Positions 1 through 9,787 of a DNA stretch of 64,000 bases are shown here, in pieces. The DNA comes from Marinihelvus fidelis (GTDB lineage: Bacteria; Pseudomonadota; Gammaproteobacteria; Xanthomonadales; SZUA-36). Within the stretch, counting starts at the first letter, position 1. Each line of letters starts with the position of its first letter. The stretch is taken from contig NZ_VYXP01000004.1 of assembly GCF_008725655.1 (NCBI RefSeq), positions 265,924 to 329,923 of the forward strand, in the 5' to 3' direction. The notes beneath the pieces are model-generated. The model was not told the DNA's origin and made no database searches. It saw only the letters and a program-made list of their open reading frames with translations. Made by a program: the position numbers and the translations under genes.

Positions 1-1
1 G

Positions 2-427
2 CTGCTGCCCTTCGAGGCCCCGGCCGGCGACCTGTTTGGCCAGGCCGCGGATGACGAGGCCGGTGACAGCCTGCGCACCGTGCTCGAACGCCTGGGCGCG
101 CGGCTGGGCGATGCGGCCATCACCGGCCTGGGGGGCGTCGAGGAACACCGCCCGGAGTACAGCTGGACCCAGCCGCCACCGGGCGAAGACAGCCCCTGCC
201 CCGCGCTGCCGCATCGTCCCACCTGGCTATGCCAGCCGCCGCGCCGCTGCGATGTCGGCCAGTACCGGGTGCTGGCTGGCCCGGAGCGGATCGAGGCCGG
301 CTGGTGGGATGGCCATGACTGCCGGCGCGATTACTACGTCATGCGCGACCCGGACGGCGCCACCGTGTGGGTCTACCGGGAGTTCAAGCCGGCCCCCGGC
401 TGGTACCTGCAGGGCATCTTCGGATAG
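2..427 (+). CDS. imuB: ImuB-like Y-family DNA polymerase, C-terminal end (partial)
   Basis: The frame is open from the left edge of the window and ends in TAG, giving 141 C-terminal residues; the catalytic domain lies outside. The tail has the pattern known from ImuB proteins: a GPERIEAGWWDG stretch, then RRDYYVMRDPDGATVWVYRE and a terminal WYLQGIFG. ImuB is a catalytically inactive Y-family polymerase that bridges ImuA, the beta clamp and DnaE2 in SOS-induced mutagenic translesion synthesis. The partner dnaE2 lies 5.2 kb downstream on the same strand rather than adjacent, so the usual imuA-imuB-dnaE2 operon is split here. The family assignment is strong; the upstream imuA is not visible. Confidence 0.85.
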   Translation: MLPFEAPAGDLFGQAADDEAGDSLRTVLERLGARLGDAAITGLGGVEEHRPEYSWTQPPPGEDSPCPALPHRPTWLCQPPRRCDVGQYRVLAGPERIEAGWWDGHDCRRDYYVMRDPDGATVWVYREFKPAPGWYLQGIFG

Positions 428-477
428 GCGCGCAGGAAAGCTTTGCGTCGTATCGGGAAATTGCGTAACTTTCCAGC

Positions 478-1116
478 ATGAACCGAATCGGATCGTTATT
501 CCTGAAGGGGCTGGTGGTCACCATTCCGGTGGCGATGACCATCGCCATTGTCTGGTGGTTTGCCGCCACCGCGGAGCGCGTGCTCGGTGGCCTGCTCACG
601 GAAATCCTGCCCGGCGGCTGGTATGTCCCCGGCATGGGCCTGGCATCGGCCGTGGGGCTGGTGCTACTGGTGGGCGTGCTGTCCCATGTGCTGTTTTTCC
701 AGAAGCTGTTCTTCTGGAGCGAGGCCTGGCTGAACCGCCTGCCCCTGATCAAGACGATCTACACCGCCATCAAGGATTTCATCGGCTACTTCAGCCCCGA
801 GCAGCAGGGGCAACTGTCGAAGGTGGTGCTGGTCACCCTGCCGGGCCAGCGCTACCAGTGCCTGGGTTTTGTCACCCGCGAGGCCTTCGATGACCTGCCG
901 TTGCCGCTGGCGGTTGACGATGCCGTAGCCGTGTACCTGCCGATGAGTTACCAGATTGGCGGTTACACGCTGTACCTGCCGCGTGAATGCATTACGGCGG
1001 TCGACATCAGCTTCGAGGAAGGCATGCGCCTGGCCATCACCGGCGGTGTCACCCGCCGTCCGGCCAGCCCGACACCACCGGCCGGAATGGTCAGTGGGAC
1101 GCCGGAAGATTCATGA
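478..1116 (+). CDS. DUF502 family inner-membrane protein
   Basis: 212 residues. Two hydrophobic segments lie near residues 6-27 and 52-75, separated by a short GGWYVPGMG loop. A soluble domain follows, containing NRLPLIKTIYTAIKDF, which is characteristic of DUF502 proteins. The function of the family is unknown; members are inner-membrane proteins. The gene starts 50 bp after imuB with only a weak ribosome binding site (an AGGAAAG lies about 30 bases upstream), so the exact start is uncertain. It converges on coaX, with the two 3' ends overlapping by 26 bp. It may be co-transcribed with imuB, but nothing links it to DNA damage. Confidence 0.8.
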   Translation: MNRIGSLFLKGLVVTIPVAMTIAIVWWFAATAERVLGGLLTEILPGGWYVPGMGLASAVGLVLLVGVLSHVLFFQKLFFWSEAWLNRLPLIKTIYTAIKDFIGYFSPEQQGQLSKVVLVTLPGQRYQCLGFVTREAFDDLPLPLAVDDAVAVYLPMSYQIGGYTLYLPRECITAVDISFEEGMRLAITGGVTRRPASPTPPAGMVSGTPEDS

Positions 1117-1873
1117 CCAGCGCCATCAGCAGGCCACGTAGCACCAGGTCCGGGGCCTGGTTGTCATAGAGCCCGGCCTCGGCAAACAGCGAGGCAAAGC
1201 CACCCGTGGCGATTACGCGGGGCTTCTTCCCATCGAACATTTCCGCCGTCAGGTGCGCGCAGATCGTGCTCAGCGCACCCAGGTGACCAAAGTACAGCCC
1301 GGACTGGATACTGGCCGCGGTGGTCCGGCCCAGGCACTTGTCGGGGCGGATGATCTCGACCGAACTGAGCCGCGCGGTGCCCTGGTCCAGGGCCTGCATG
1401 GACAGCCGCAACCCCGGGATGATCGCGCCACCCAGGTAATCCCGTTCCGCGCTGATGGCATCGACCGTGGTGGCGGTGCCAAGGTCGATAATGAGCAGGT
1501 TCTCATCCGGAAACATGCCGGTACCGGCAATCGCATTGGCGATGCGGTCGGAGCCAACCTCGACCGGGTTGCGATAGAGGATCTTCAGCCCGGTCTTGAC
1601 CCCCGCCTTGAGAATGAACGGGCGCACGCCGAAGTATTTCTGCATGGATCCAGCGATGCTGTAGACCAGTTCCGGGACAACGCTGCACAGCGCCACGTTG
1701 GTGATGGCGTCCGGGTCGAAACCGTTCTCGCGCAAGACCGAGCGGAAAAACAACCCCAGTTCATCGGATGACGAGCGCCCGCTGGACGTGCGCCGAAAGG
1801 TCAGCCTGAGCTGGTCGCCCTCGAACAGGCCGCCGTAGATATGGCTGTTGCCGACATCAAGACATAGAATCAT
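1091..1873 (-). CDS. coaX: type III pantothenate kinase
   Basis: 260 residues from an ATG that gives the expected N-terminus MILCLDVGNS; longer upstream reading is not family-like. CoaX phosphorylates pantothenate with ATP, the first committed step of CoA synthesis, and is insensitive to CoA feedback in characterised members. Visible motifs in order are the phosphate-binding DVGNS, the substrate motif GSDRIANAIAG (near residue 105), DLGTATTVDAIS, GGAIIPGLRLSMQAL, and the late ATGGFASL. It is the last gene of the reverse-strand pantothenate/CoA operon. Its first 17 bases overlap the end of coaBC, suggesting translational coupling. The 3' end runs 26 bp into the convergent DUF502 gene. Confidence 0.95.
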   Translation of the reverse strand: MILCLDVGNSHIYGGLFEGDQLRLTFRRTSSGRSSSDELGLFFRSVLRENGFDPDAITNVALCSVVPELVYSIAGSMQKYFGVRPFILKAGVKTGLKILYRNPVEVGSDRIANAIAGTGMFPDENLLIIDLGTATTVDAISAERDYLGGAIIPGLRLSMQALDQGTARLSSVEIIRPDKCLGRTTAASIQSGLYFGHLGALSTICAHLTAEMFDGKKPRVIATGGFASLFAEAGLYDNQAPDLVLRGLLMALVMNLPASH

Positions 1874-3131
1874 CGCTTGCCACCCCCTCATGGCGTTGGC
1901 TATCCCCTGACGGATCATACCCCGGCGCCCTGCCCAGCCTCGAGACCAGCACCTCGGCCAGTGCCCGCGGACCATCGATATCACGGCTGTCGCCGCCGGA
2001 CTCATGCAGTCGCATGGGATGATGATCCACGCCGATTGTTTCAAGATCATTATGGACGATGGCGTCCACGCCGCCACGGCCAAACTGGCGGGCCACGGCG
2101 TCGGCCACGGCATCGGGCCCGGCGCCGACCGTCAGCTTGAAGCCGATGACCTTGATGTCATCGTTCAATGACCGCGCCTTCAGGCCGTTGAGCAGTTTCG
2201 GGTTCGGCGCCAGGCGCAGCACCAGGTCGCCGTTGCTACCCAGCTTGGCACCACCGGGCGCGTGGCCGTCGATGCCGGCGACGTGAAAATCACTGACCGC
2301 GGCCAGGTGAACCACGCCATCGTGGCCTTGTTCGCCCAGCAGGCGGCCCAGTGCCGTGTCGAGATCCGAAAACGTGACGAAGGTTTCCTGCCGGCAAGGC
2401 GTGCTCGGGCGCACCGCGTCGGCCGCGCCCAGCCAGGTGACCTCACAGCCCAGTTCGACCAGGCGGTCCGTCAGCACCGCTGCGGTTCGGCCACTGCTGC
2501 CGTTACCGATATGCCGGACCGCGTCGATCAGCTCGCGCGTGCCGCCCGCGGTCACCAGTACACGGCACCCGTTGCCGGGCGCGTCCTGGCTCAGCAGGCT
2601 CTCGATGGTGTCAATAACGCGCTCAGGCTCGAGCATGCGCCCTTCACCCTGCTCACCACAGGCCAGTGCGCCCGCACCCACGGGCAGCACGTGCGCGCCC
2701 CATTCACCCAGGCGCCGCACGGCCTCGCGCGTTGCCGGGTAGTTCCACATGCGGGTGTTCATGGCGGGGACGATAAACATCGGCAGCCCCCGGCCCCAGG
2801 CCGCCTGCCAGAGCGTACTGACGGCCTCGTCGGCGATGCCCGCCGCCAGCTTGTTGAGCAGGTTGGACGTCGCCGGGCAGACAACGACCATGTCGGCCCA
2901 GCGGGCGAGTTCGACATGGTCCATGATGCGTCCCGACGTGAACGTGTCGTCGAACACCGGTTCCCCGCTCAGCCCCTCCAGCGTGGCCGACCCGACGAAG
3001 GAACGCACCGACGGCGTGCAGGCTACGCGCACGGCATGGCCGGCCTTGCGCCAGGTGGAAATCAGCGTGGTCGCCTTGGCGCAGGCGATGGAGCCGGACA
3101 TCATCAGCAGGATCTTGCGTGAAGGCGTCAT
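1857..3131 (-). CDS. coaBC: bifunctional phosphopantothenoylcysteine decarboxylase / phosphopantothenate-cysteine ligase
   Basis: 424 residues starting at MTPSRKILL, one base after the panC stop. The enzyme joins 4'-phosphopantothenate to cysteine (CoaB, C-terminal half) and decarboxylates the product to 4'-phosphopantetheine (CoaC, N-terminal flavoprotein half). CoaC motifs are SGSIACAKA, the catalytic His in DHVELARWAD, the FMN/substrate motif PAMNTRMW and the ACGEQGEGRM clamp with its Cys. CoaB motifs are VTAGGTRELIDAVRHIGNGSSG and AAVSDF. The CoaB half is divergent from the E. coli Dfp type, with GFKLT where GFAAET is usual and IVHND where ICANDV is usual. It sits between panC and coaX, which supports the assignment. 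Confidence 0.92.
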   Translation of the reverse strand: MTPSRKILLMMSGSIACAKATTLISTWRKAGHAVRVACTPSVRSFVGSATLEGLSGEPVFDDTFTSGRIMDHVELARWADMVVVCPATSNLLNKLAAGIADEAVSTLWQAAWGRGLPMFIVPAMNTRMWNYPATREAVRRLGEWGAHVLPVGAGALACGEQGEGRMLEPERVIDTIESLLSQDAPGNGCRVLVTAGGTRELIDAVRHIGNGSSGRTAAVLTDRLVELGCEVTWLGAADAVRPSTPCRQETFVTFSDLDTALGRLLGEQGHDGVVHLAAVSDFHVAGIDGHAPGGAKLGSNGDLVLRLAPNPKLLNGLKARSLNDDIKVIGFKLTVGAGPDAVADAVARQFGRGGVDAIVHNDLETIGVDHHPMRLHESGGDSRDIDGPRALAEVLVSRLGRAPGYDPSGDSQRHEGVASDDSMS

Positions 3132-3132
3132 G

Positions 3133-3894
3133 TCATGACTCCAGTGCAATGTTATCGATCAGCCGGGTGCTGCCCAGCCGAACCGCACCCAGGCGGCGGC
3201 CGTCGATATCCTCGACATAGTCGACGTCAAACCCGGCCGCCTGCAGCGCCTGGGCCGCGTCATCGGCGGACGCCTGTTGCACCAGCGCACGATGAAACCC
3301 CGGCGCCATGGCACGCTCGGCCGGGCTCAGCCGCTGGTTCCGTGAAGACAGGGCCAGGCCATCGCCTTCCCGTACCGTCGGGCAGCCGACGATGTCGACC
3401 GGCATGAAAAAGGCCTCGACCATGCCACGGACCAGCGCCAGCTGCTGCCAGTCCTTTTCGCCGAAGTAGGCCCGCGCCGGGCGCACCAGGTTGAACAGCT
3501 TCATGACCACGGACAACACGCCGTCAAAATGCCCGGGACGGTGGGCGCCACACAGGCGTGACGACAGCCCCGATTCGGCCACGCGATAACGGTAACCATC
3601 CGGGTACAGGGCGCCGTAGTCGGGGACCAGCACGTCATCCACGCCCCAGGCTCGCAGCTTGTCCAGGTCGCCGTCGAGATCGGCCGGGTACGCATCCAGG
3701 TCGGCGCGCTGGTCGAACTGGGTCGGGTTGACGAACAGGCTGACCACGGTGCGTTCGTTGCCGTTGACGCTGGCCTCAACCAGTGAGCGGTGACCGGCAT
3801 GCAGCGCGCCCATGGTGGGCACGAAGCCAAGTTCACCGGTGCGAAGTGCCCGGCGATGGGCCTGCCACTGGCCCAGGTCATCGAAGCGGTTCAT
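3133..3894 (-). CDS. panC: pantothenate synthetase
   Basis: 253 residues. PanC condenses pantoate and beta-alanine with ATP to give pantothenate. Motifs of the nucleotidylyltransferase fold are FVPTMGALHAGHRSLV (HxGH-type ATP site), SLFVNPTQF, YFGEKDWQQL, and the KMSKS-equivalent LSSRNQRL. It is about 30 residues shorter than many PanC proteins, with a compact C-terminal domain ending in STRLIDNIALES. The start overlaps the panB stop by 4 bp (ATGA), so translation is likely coupled. No panD (the beta-alanine source) is in the window. Confidence 0.95.
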   Translation of the reverse strand: MNRFDDLGQWQAHRRALRTGELGFVPTMGALHAGHRSLVEASVNGNERTVVSLFVNPTQFDQRADLDAYPADLDGDLDKLRAWGVDDVLVPDYGALYPDGYRYRVAESGLSSRLCGAHRPGHFDGVLSVVMKLFNLVRPARAYFGEKDWQQLALVRGMVEAFFMPVDIVGCPTVREGDGLALSSRNQRLSPAERAMAPGFHRALVQQASADDAAQALQAAGFDVDYVEDIDGRRLGAVRLGSTRLIDNIALES

Positions 3895-4682
3895 CCCGCG
3901 TAGCGCTCTTCAGGCGCCGGAAATGCCCGCTCACGGACGTCGGAGGCGTACTGGTCCAGCGCCTGGCACACCTGTGCCCGGCCATCCATGTACTGACGCA
4001 CGAACTTCGGTTTGAAGCCATCGGTCAGGCCCAGCAGGTCATGCATGACCAGGACCTGGCCATCGGTCCGGTCTCCGGCGCCAATGCCGATGGTGACGAT
4101 ATCGAGCGACCGCGTGATAGCCTCGGCCAGGCTCTCCGGCACGCATTCAAGCACCAGCGCGAAGCACCCGGCCGCCTGGCATTCACGGGCCTCGCGCATC
4201 AGCCGGGCGCGGTCATCCTCGCTGCGCCCCTGGACCCGGAAGCCACCCAGCTGGTTGACCGCCTGCGGCGTCAGGCCCAGGTGCCCCATGACCGGCACGC
4301 CGGAGGCGACGATATGCCTGACCAGGTCCGCCTGGCCCTCGATGCCCTCGATCTTGACCGCGCTGGCCCCGGCCTTCATGACCGCTTCAACCGCGTCCAT
4401 CGCGGCCTCTAGCCCCTTGCGGGTGGCCAGGAACGGCAGGTCGGCGACAACAAAGGTCTCCGGCGCACCACGGCGCACCGCGCGCACGTGCATGGCCATC
4501 TCGTCGACGCTGATCGGCAGCGTGGTGTCGTGGCCATGCATGACCATCGCGGCGCTGTCGCCGACGAGGATCATGTCGATAGCCGAGTCCGCGACGATGC
4601 GGGCCATCGTGTAGTCATAGCAGGTGACCATGACGATGGCCTCGCGGCCCTTCTTGCGTTCCGGGAAATTCAGGATGTTCAC
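3891..4682 (-). CDS. panB: 3-methyl-2-oxobutanoate hydroxymethyltransferase
   Basis: 263 residues. PanB transfers a hydroxymethyl group from methylene-tetrahydrofolate to ketoisovalerate, making ketopantoate for pantothenate synthesis. Visible signatures are MVTCYDYTMARI, the metal/substrate motif ILVGDSAAMVMHGHDTT, VKIEG, GHLGLTPQ, and GIGAGDRTDGQVLVMHDLLG. Length and motif order are normal for the family. The gene overlaps the upstream DUF2520 gene and the downstream panC by 4 bp each, making a three-gene coupled block. The next enzyme in the pathway, ketopantoate reductase (PanE), is not recognisable as a standard gene here. Confidence 0.96.
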   Translation of the reverse strand: MNILNFPERKKGREAIVMVTCYDYTMARIVADSAIDMILVGDSAAMVMHGHDTTLPISVDEMAMHVRAVRRGAPETFVVADLPFLATRKGLEAAMDAVEAVMKAGASAVKIEGIEGQADLVRHIVASGVPVMGHLGLTPQAVNQLGGFRVQGRSEDDRARLMREARECQAAGCFALVLECVPESLAEAITRSLDIVTIGIGAGDRTDGQVLVMHDLLGLTDGFKPKFVRQYMDGRAQVCQALDQYASDVRERAFPAPEERYAG

Positions 4683-5452
4683 GAGGCACGCTCCTTCCCG
4701 GTCACCACCGGGGTAATGGTGCGGGCCGCGTGCAGGCGCTCGAAGGCGCCGTAGATGTCCGCCAGCGGGTCACCAGCGAGGACCGCGCGATGGCGCTGCA
4801 GGGTGCCCTCGTCACCGCGGTCAAGCGGACCCGTCAGTGCGGCGTCCGGTGCCGCCAGCCAGTTGTCCAGGGATTGCTGCAGGTATGGCCCGAGCAGGTC
4901 GGCCGACAGGCCCAGGTCACCCTTCATGCGCTCGGCGGCCGCGCTCCAGAGCAACTGCGGGAAGTTGCCGGCCACCACGCACAGGGCGTGGTAAAGCGCT
5001 TTTTGCTCCACCGGCAAGACGTGGTGCGGATTGGGCAGGCCCGGGAGCAGCGTGTCGAATGCCTGCCCTTCTTCCACCAGGAATGGAATCCGCCGATACT
5101 GGTCCAGCGTGTATTCGCCGTCATTGAAGGTCATCAGCGGGTGGGCCCCGGCAACGCCCGGCAGGCTCAGCGCGCCCGAGCAGTGCACCAGGGTGTGCTG
5201 GTGCAGGAACGGGTACTGGCGCAGCAGGCCGGCGATGGCGTCGTCGCTGACCGGTAACAACACGTGGGTGGCGGGCTCCAGCGCCTGGCGCAGGCGTGCC
5301 CCGGCATCGGCGTGGCGCGCGGTGTTGGCCAGGGAGGCACGGCGACGCGCCCAGCCCGTGTGGCGAATGCCCAGCAAATCGAAGTAACGGCGCAGGTGTC
5401 GCGCCAGGCGACCGTCACCAAGGACGGCGTAATGGATGTCGTGGTCTTTCAT
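4679..5452 (-). CDS. Rossmann-fold / DUF2520 protein heading the pantothenate operon
   Basis: 257 residues. The N-terminus carries a dinucleotide-binding pattern, YAVLGDGRLARHLRRYF (GxGxxA). It is followed by TGWARRRASL and by a PLMTF-containing C-terminal half typical of DUF2520, an oxidoreductase-like domain related to ketopantoate reductase and 6-phosphogluconate dehydrogenase C-terminal folds. The biochemical role is not established. Genes of this kind recur beside panB/panC/coaX in other bacteria (for example the Rv3600c-Rv3603c cluster of M. tuberculosis). Here it is the first gene of the operon and overlaps panB by 4 bp. An NAD(P)-dependent step in pantoate synthesis is an inference. 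Ribosome binding sequence AAGGA precedes the ATG. Confidence 0.85.
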   Translation of the reverse strand: MKDHDIHYAVLGDGRLARHLRRYFDLLGIRHTGWARRRASLANTARHADAGARLRQALEPATHVLLPVSDDAIAGLLRQYPFLHQHTLVHCSGALSLPGVAGAHPLMTFNDGEYTLDQYRRIPFLVEEGQAFDTLLPGLPNPHHVLPVEQKALYHALCVVAGNFPQLLWSAAAERMKGDLGLSADLLGPYLQQSLDNWLAAPDAALTGPLDRGDEGTLQRHRAVLAGDPLADIYGAFERLHAARTITPVVTGKERAS

Positions 5453-5563
5453 GGTACCTGTCCTTCGGGATCAAGTCCGGTCTGTCGTGTTCAAGTGGTT
5501 GTGGCCCGCACCCCTGGGCTGTTCGTCGCCGCCTTCCGGTCGGCGCGGCCTGCTCGGACGCGG

Positions 5564-5604
5564 CTAAGTATTATAACAGGATATGAAGGTGTATATTATT
5601 ACAG
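5564..5604 (+). promoter_or_regulatory. two LexA-like SOS boxes upstream of dnaE2
   Basis: An AT-rich island in otherwise GC-rich DNA holds two 16-bp sites of the CTGT-N8-ACAG type. Site 1 is at 5564-5579 (CTAAGTATTATAACAG, 6 of 8 conserved bases). Site 2 is at 5589-5604 (GTGTATATTATTACAG, 7 of 8 conserved bases). Their starts are 25 bp apart and site 2 ends 18 bp before the dnaE2 ATG. LexA control of imuAB-dnaE2 mutasome genes is established in other proteobacteria; binding here is inferred from the match. Confidence 0.6.
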
Positions 5605-5622
5605 CTATTGACCCTTCAGCCC

Positions 5623-8748
<3,126 letters not shown>

Positions 8749-8764
8749 AGGGATGTAGGGCGGG

Positions 8765-8804
8765 CCGCCCCACCCCGGGTGACCAGACACCGGGGTGGAG
8801 GCGG
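8765..8804 (+). terminator. strong GC-rich hairpin after dnaE2
   Basis: Seventeen bases after the dnaE2 stop there is CCGCC+CCACCCCGG, an 11-base loop, then CCGGGGTGG, a single bulged A, and GGCGG. The result is a 14-bp stem with one bulge. There is no T run behind it, so it is either a Rho-type or 3'-end stabilising hairpin rather than a classical intrinsic terminator. Confidence 0.5.
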
Positions 8805-9007
8805 TCCGGAGGAGCAGACCCGCGTGTGCGGATACTGGCGGGCCGGCCCCGTTCTTGCGCTTGCACCCACAAGATGCAAATTCCACGCCATACGTTTTTA
8901 GCTAAATATGTCAGTCACTTAGCCCATCTTTGGCCAGGCCAAACGATACGCAGGGTGGTCAATACCACCACCGCGTGGCCTAAATCACCGGAACGCACCA
9001 ACCGGCT
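8805..9007. promoter_or_regulatory. intergenic region with two adjacent palindromes before the cytochrome genes
   Basis: No convincing coding frame is visible between dnaE2 and the first cytochrome gene. Two perfect inverted repeats stand out: TTTGGCC-A-GGCCAAA at 8929-8943 and GGTGGT-CAAT-ACCACC at 8954-8969. They lie about 40-80 bp upstream of the predicted cytochrome promoter, a position suited to activator or repressor binding. The regulator cannot be named. Confidence 0.45.
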
Positions 9008-9035
9008 TTGGTTTGCCCCCGCCAGCCGGTATAAT
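9008..9035 (+). promoter_or_regulatory. predicted sigma70-type promoter for the cytochrome pair
   Basis: A perfect -10 hexamer TATAAT lies at 9030-9035, preceded by TTGGTT at 9008-9013 with 16-bp spacing. It is about 40 bp upstream of the ATG at 9075, which has a CCGGAG ribosome binding site. The prediction is from sequence only. Confidence 0.55.
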
Positions 9036-9074
9036 CGCTCCCCTTGTAGCGCACCAGCCGGAGAACACCCCGTT

Positions 9075-9404
9075 ATGCCCAGATTCATTTTCGCGGTCAT
9101 CGCGATTGCCGCCCTGCAGGCCACACCGGCCATGGCCGAAGGCGACCCGGAAGCCGGTCGCATCAAGGCCTACACCTGTAAAGGTTGCCACGGCATTCCG
9201 GACTACAAGAACATCTACCCGACCTACTCGGTACCCAAGATTGGTGGCCAGAACGAGGCCTACATCACCGCGGTGCTGAAGGCCTACCGTACCGGCGAGC
9301 GCAAACACCCGACCATGCAGGCCCAGGCCGAGAGCATGACCGACCAGGATATCGCCGATATCGCCGCCTGGCTGGGCAGCCTGGACGACAAGGACGACTC
9401 GTGA
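9075..9404 (+). CDS. small exported c-type cytochrome (first of pair)
   Basis: 109 residues starting at MPRFIFAVIAIAAL. A Sec signal peptide ends near ATPAMA-EGD. The mature part has one haem attachment motif, CKGCH (near residue 36), and a candidate axial Met in KHPTMQAQ. It is followed by a final helix, DIADIAAWLGSL, as in class I cytochromes. Size and GGQNEAYITAVLKAYRTG resemble single domains of cytochrome c4 or c-553 types. It would carry electrons in the periplasm. The stop codon overlaps the ATG of the next cytochrome by one base (TGATG), so the two are probably made together. The ATG preceded by GGAG was chosen over a longer upstream reading. Confidence 0.88.
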   Translation: MPRFIFAVIAIAALQATPAMAEGDPEAGRIKAYTCKGCHGIPDYKNIYPTYSVPKIGGQNEAYITAVLKAYRTGERKHPTMQAQAESMTDQDIADIAAWLGSLDDKDDS

Positions 9405-9742
9405 TGAACAGCACCAAGACACTCGCGGCCGTGATTGGCCTTGCCATTGCCCTGCCCCAGTTCGCGGTCGCCGCCGGTGACGCCGCTGCCGGCAAGGAAA
9501 AGTCCGTGCCCTGCCAGGCCTGCCATGGTGAAGACGGCCTGGGCATTGACCCGACCTACCCGAAACTGGCCGGCCAGCATGCCGACTACCTGGCCAAGTC
9601 CCTGGCCGACTACCGTGATGGGCGGCGCGTCAACCCGCTGATGAGCGGTTTTGCGACCAACCTGACCGACGAGGACATCGAGGACCTGGCGGCCTGGTAC
9701 GCCAGCCTGGAAGGCCTGAAAGACCTGTCTGAGGTGAAGTGA
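9404..9742 (+). CDS. small exported c-type cytochrome (second of pair)
   Basis: 112 residues with a signal peptide (MNSTKTLAAVIGLAIALP, cleavage near FAVAA-GDA). One haem motif, CQACHGEDG, lies near residue 38. LAGQHADYLAKSLADYRDG follows, then a candidate axial Met in NPLMSGF, and a C-terminal helix, EDIEDLAAWYASL. This is the pattern of a monohaem cytochrome c4/c-553 domain. It is one half of a tandem pair with the preceding gene; together they resemble a dihaem cytochrome c4 split into two polypeptides. No oxidase or dehydrogenase partner is adjacent. Confidence 0.88.
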   Translation: MNSTKTLAAVIGLAIALPQFAVAAGDAAAGKEKSVPCQACHGEDGLGIDPTYPKLAGQHADYLAKSLADYRDGRRVNPLMSGFATNLTDEDIEDLAAWYASLEGLKDLSEVK

Positions 9743-9747
9743 CCGCC

Positions 9748-9767
9748 GCGGGCGGCGCTTCGCCCGC
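9748..9767. terminator. GC-rich hairpin between convergent cytochrome and nfuA genes
   Basis: GCGGGCG and CGCCCGC are separated by a 6-base loop, lying in the 45-bp gap between the second cytochrome stop and the nfuA stop. There is no T run on either strand, so its role as a shared terminator is tentative. Confidence 0.35.
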
Positions 9768-9787
9768 AGCGAGAATCGAAGAATGAA

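Noticed and set aside
5608..5622. TTG start for dnaE2, five codons upstream
   Set aside because: The ATG at 5623 gives the family-typical N-terminus, and the upstream codons fall next to the LexA-like boxes.
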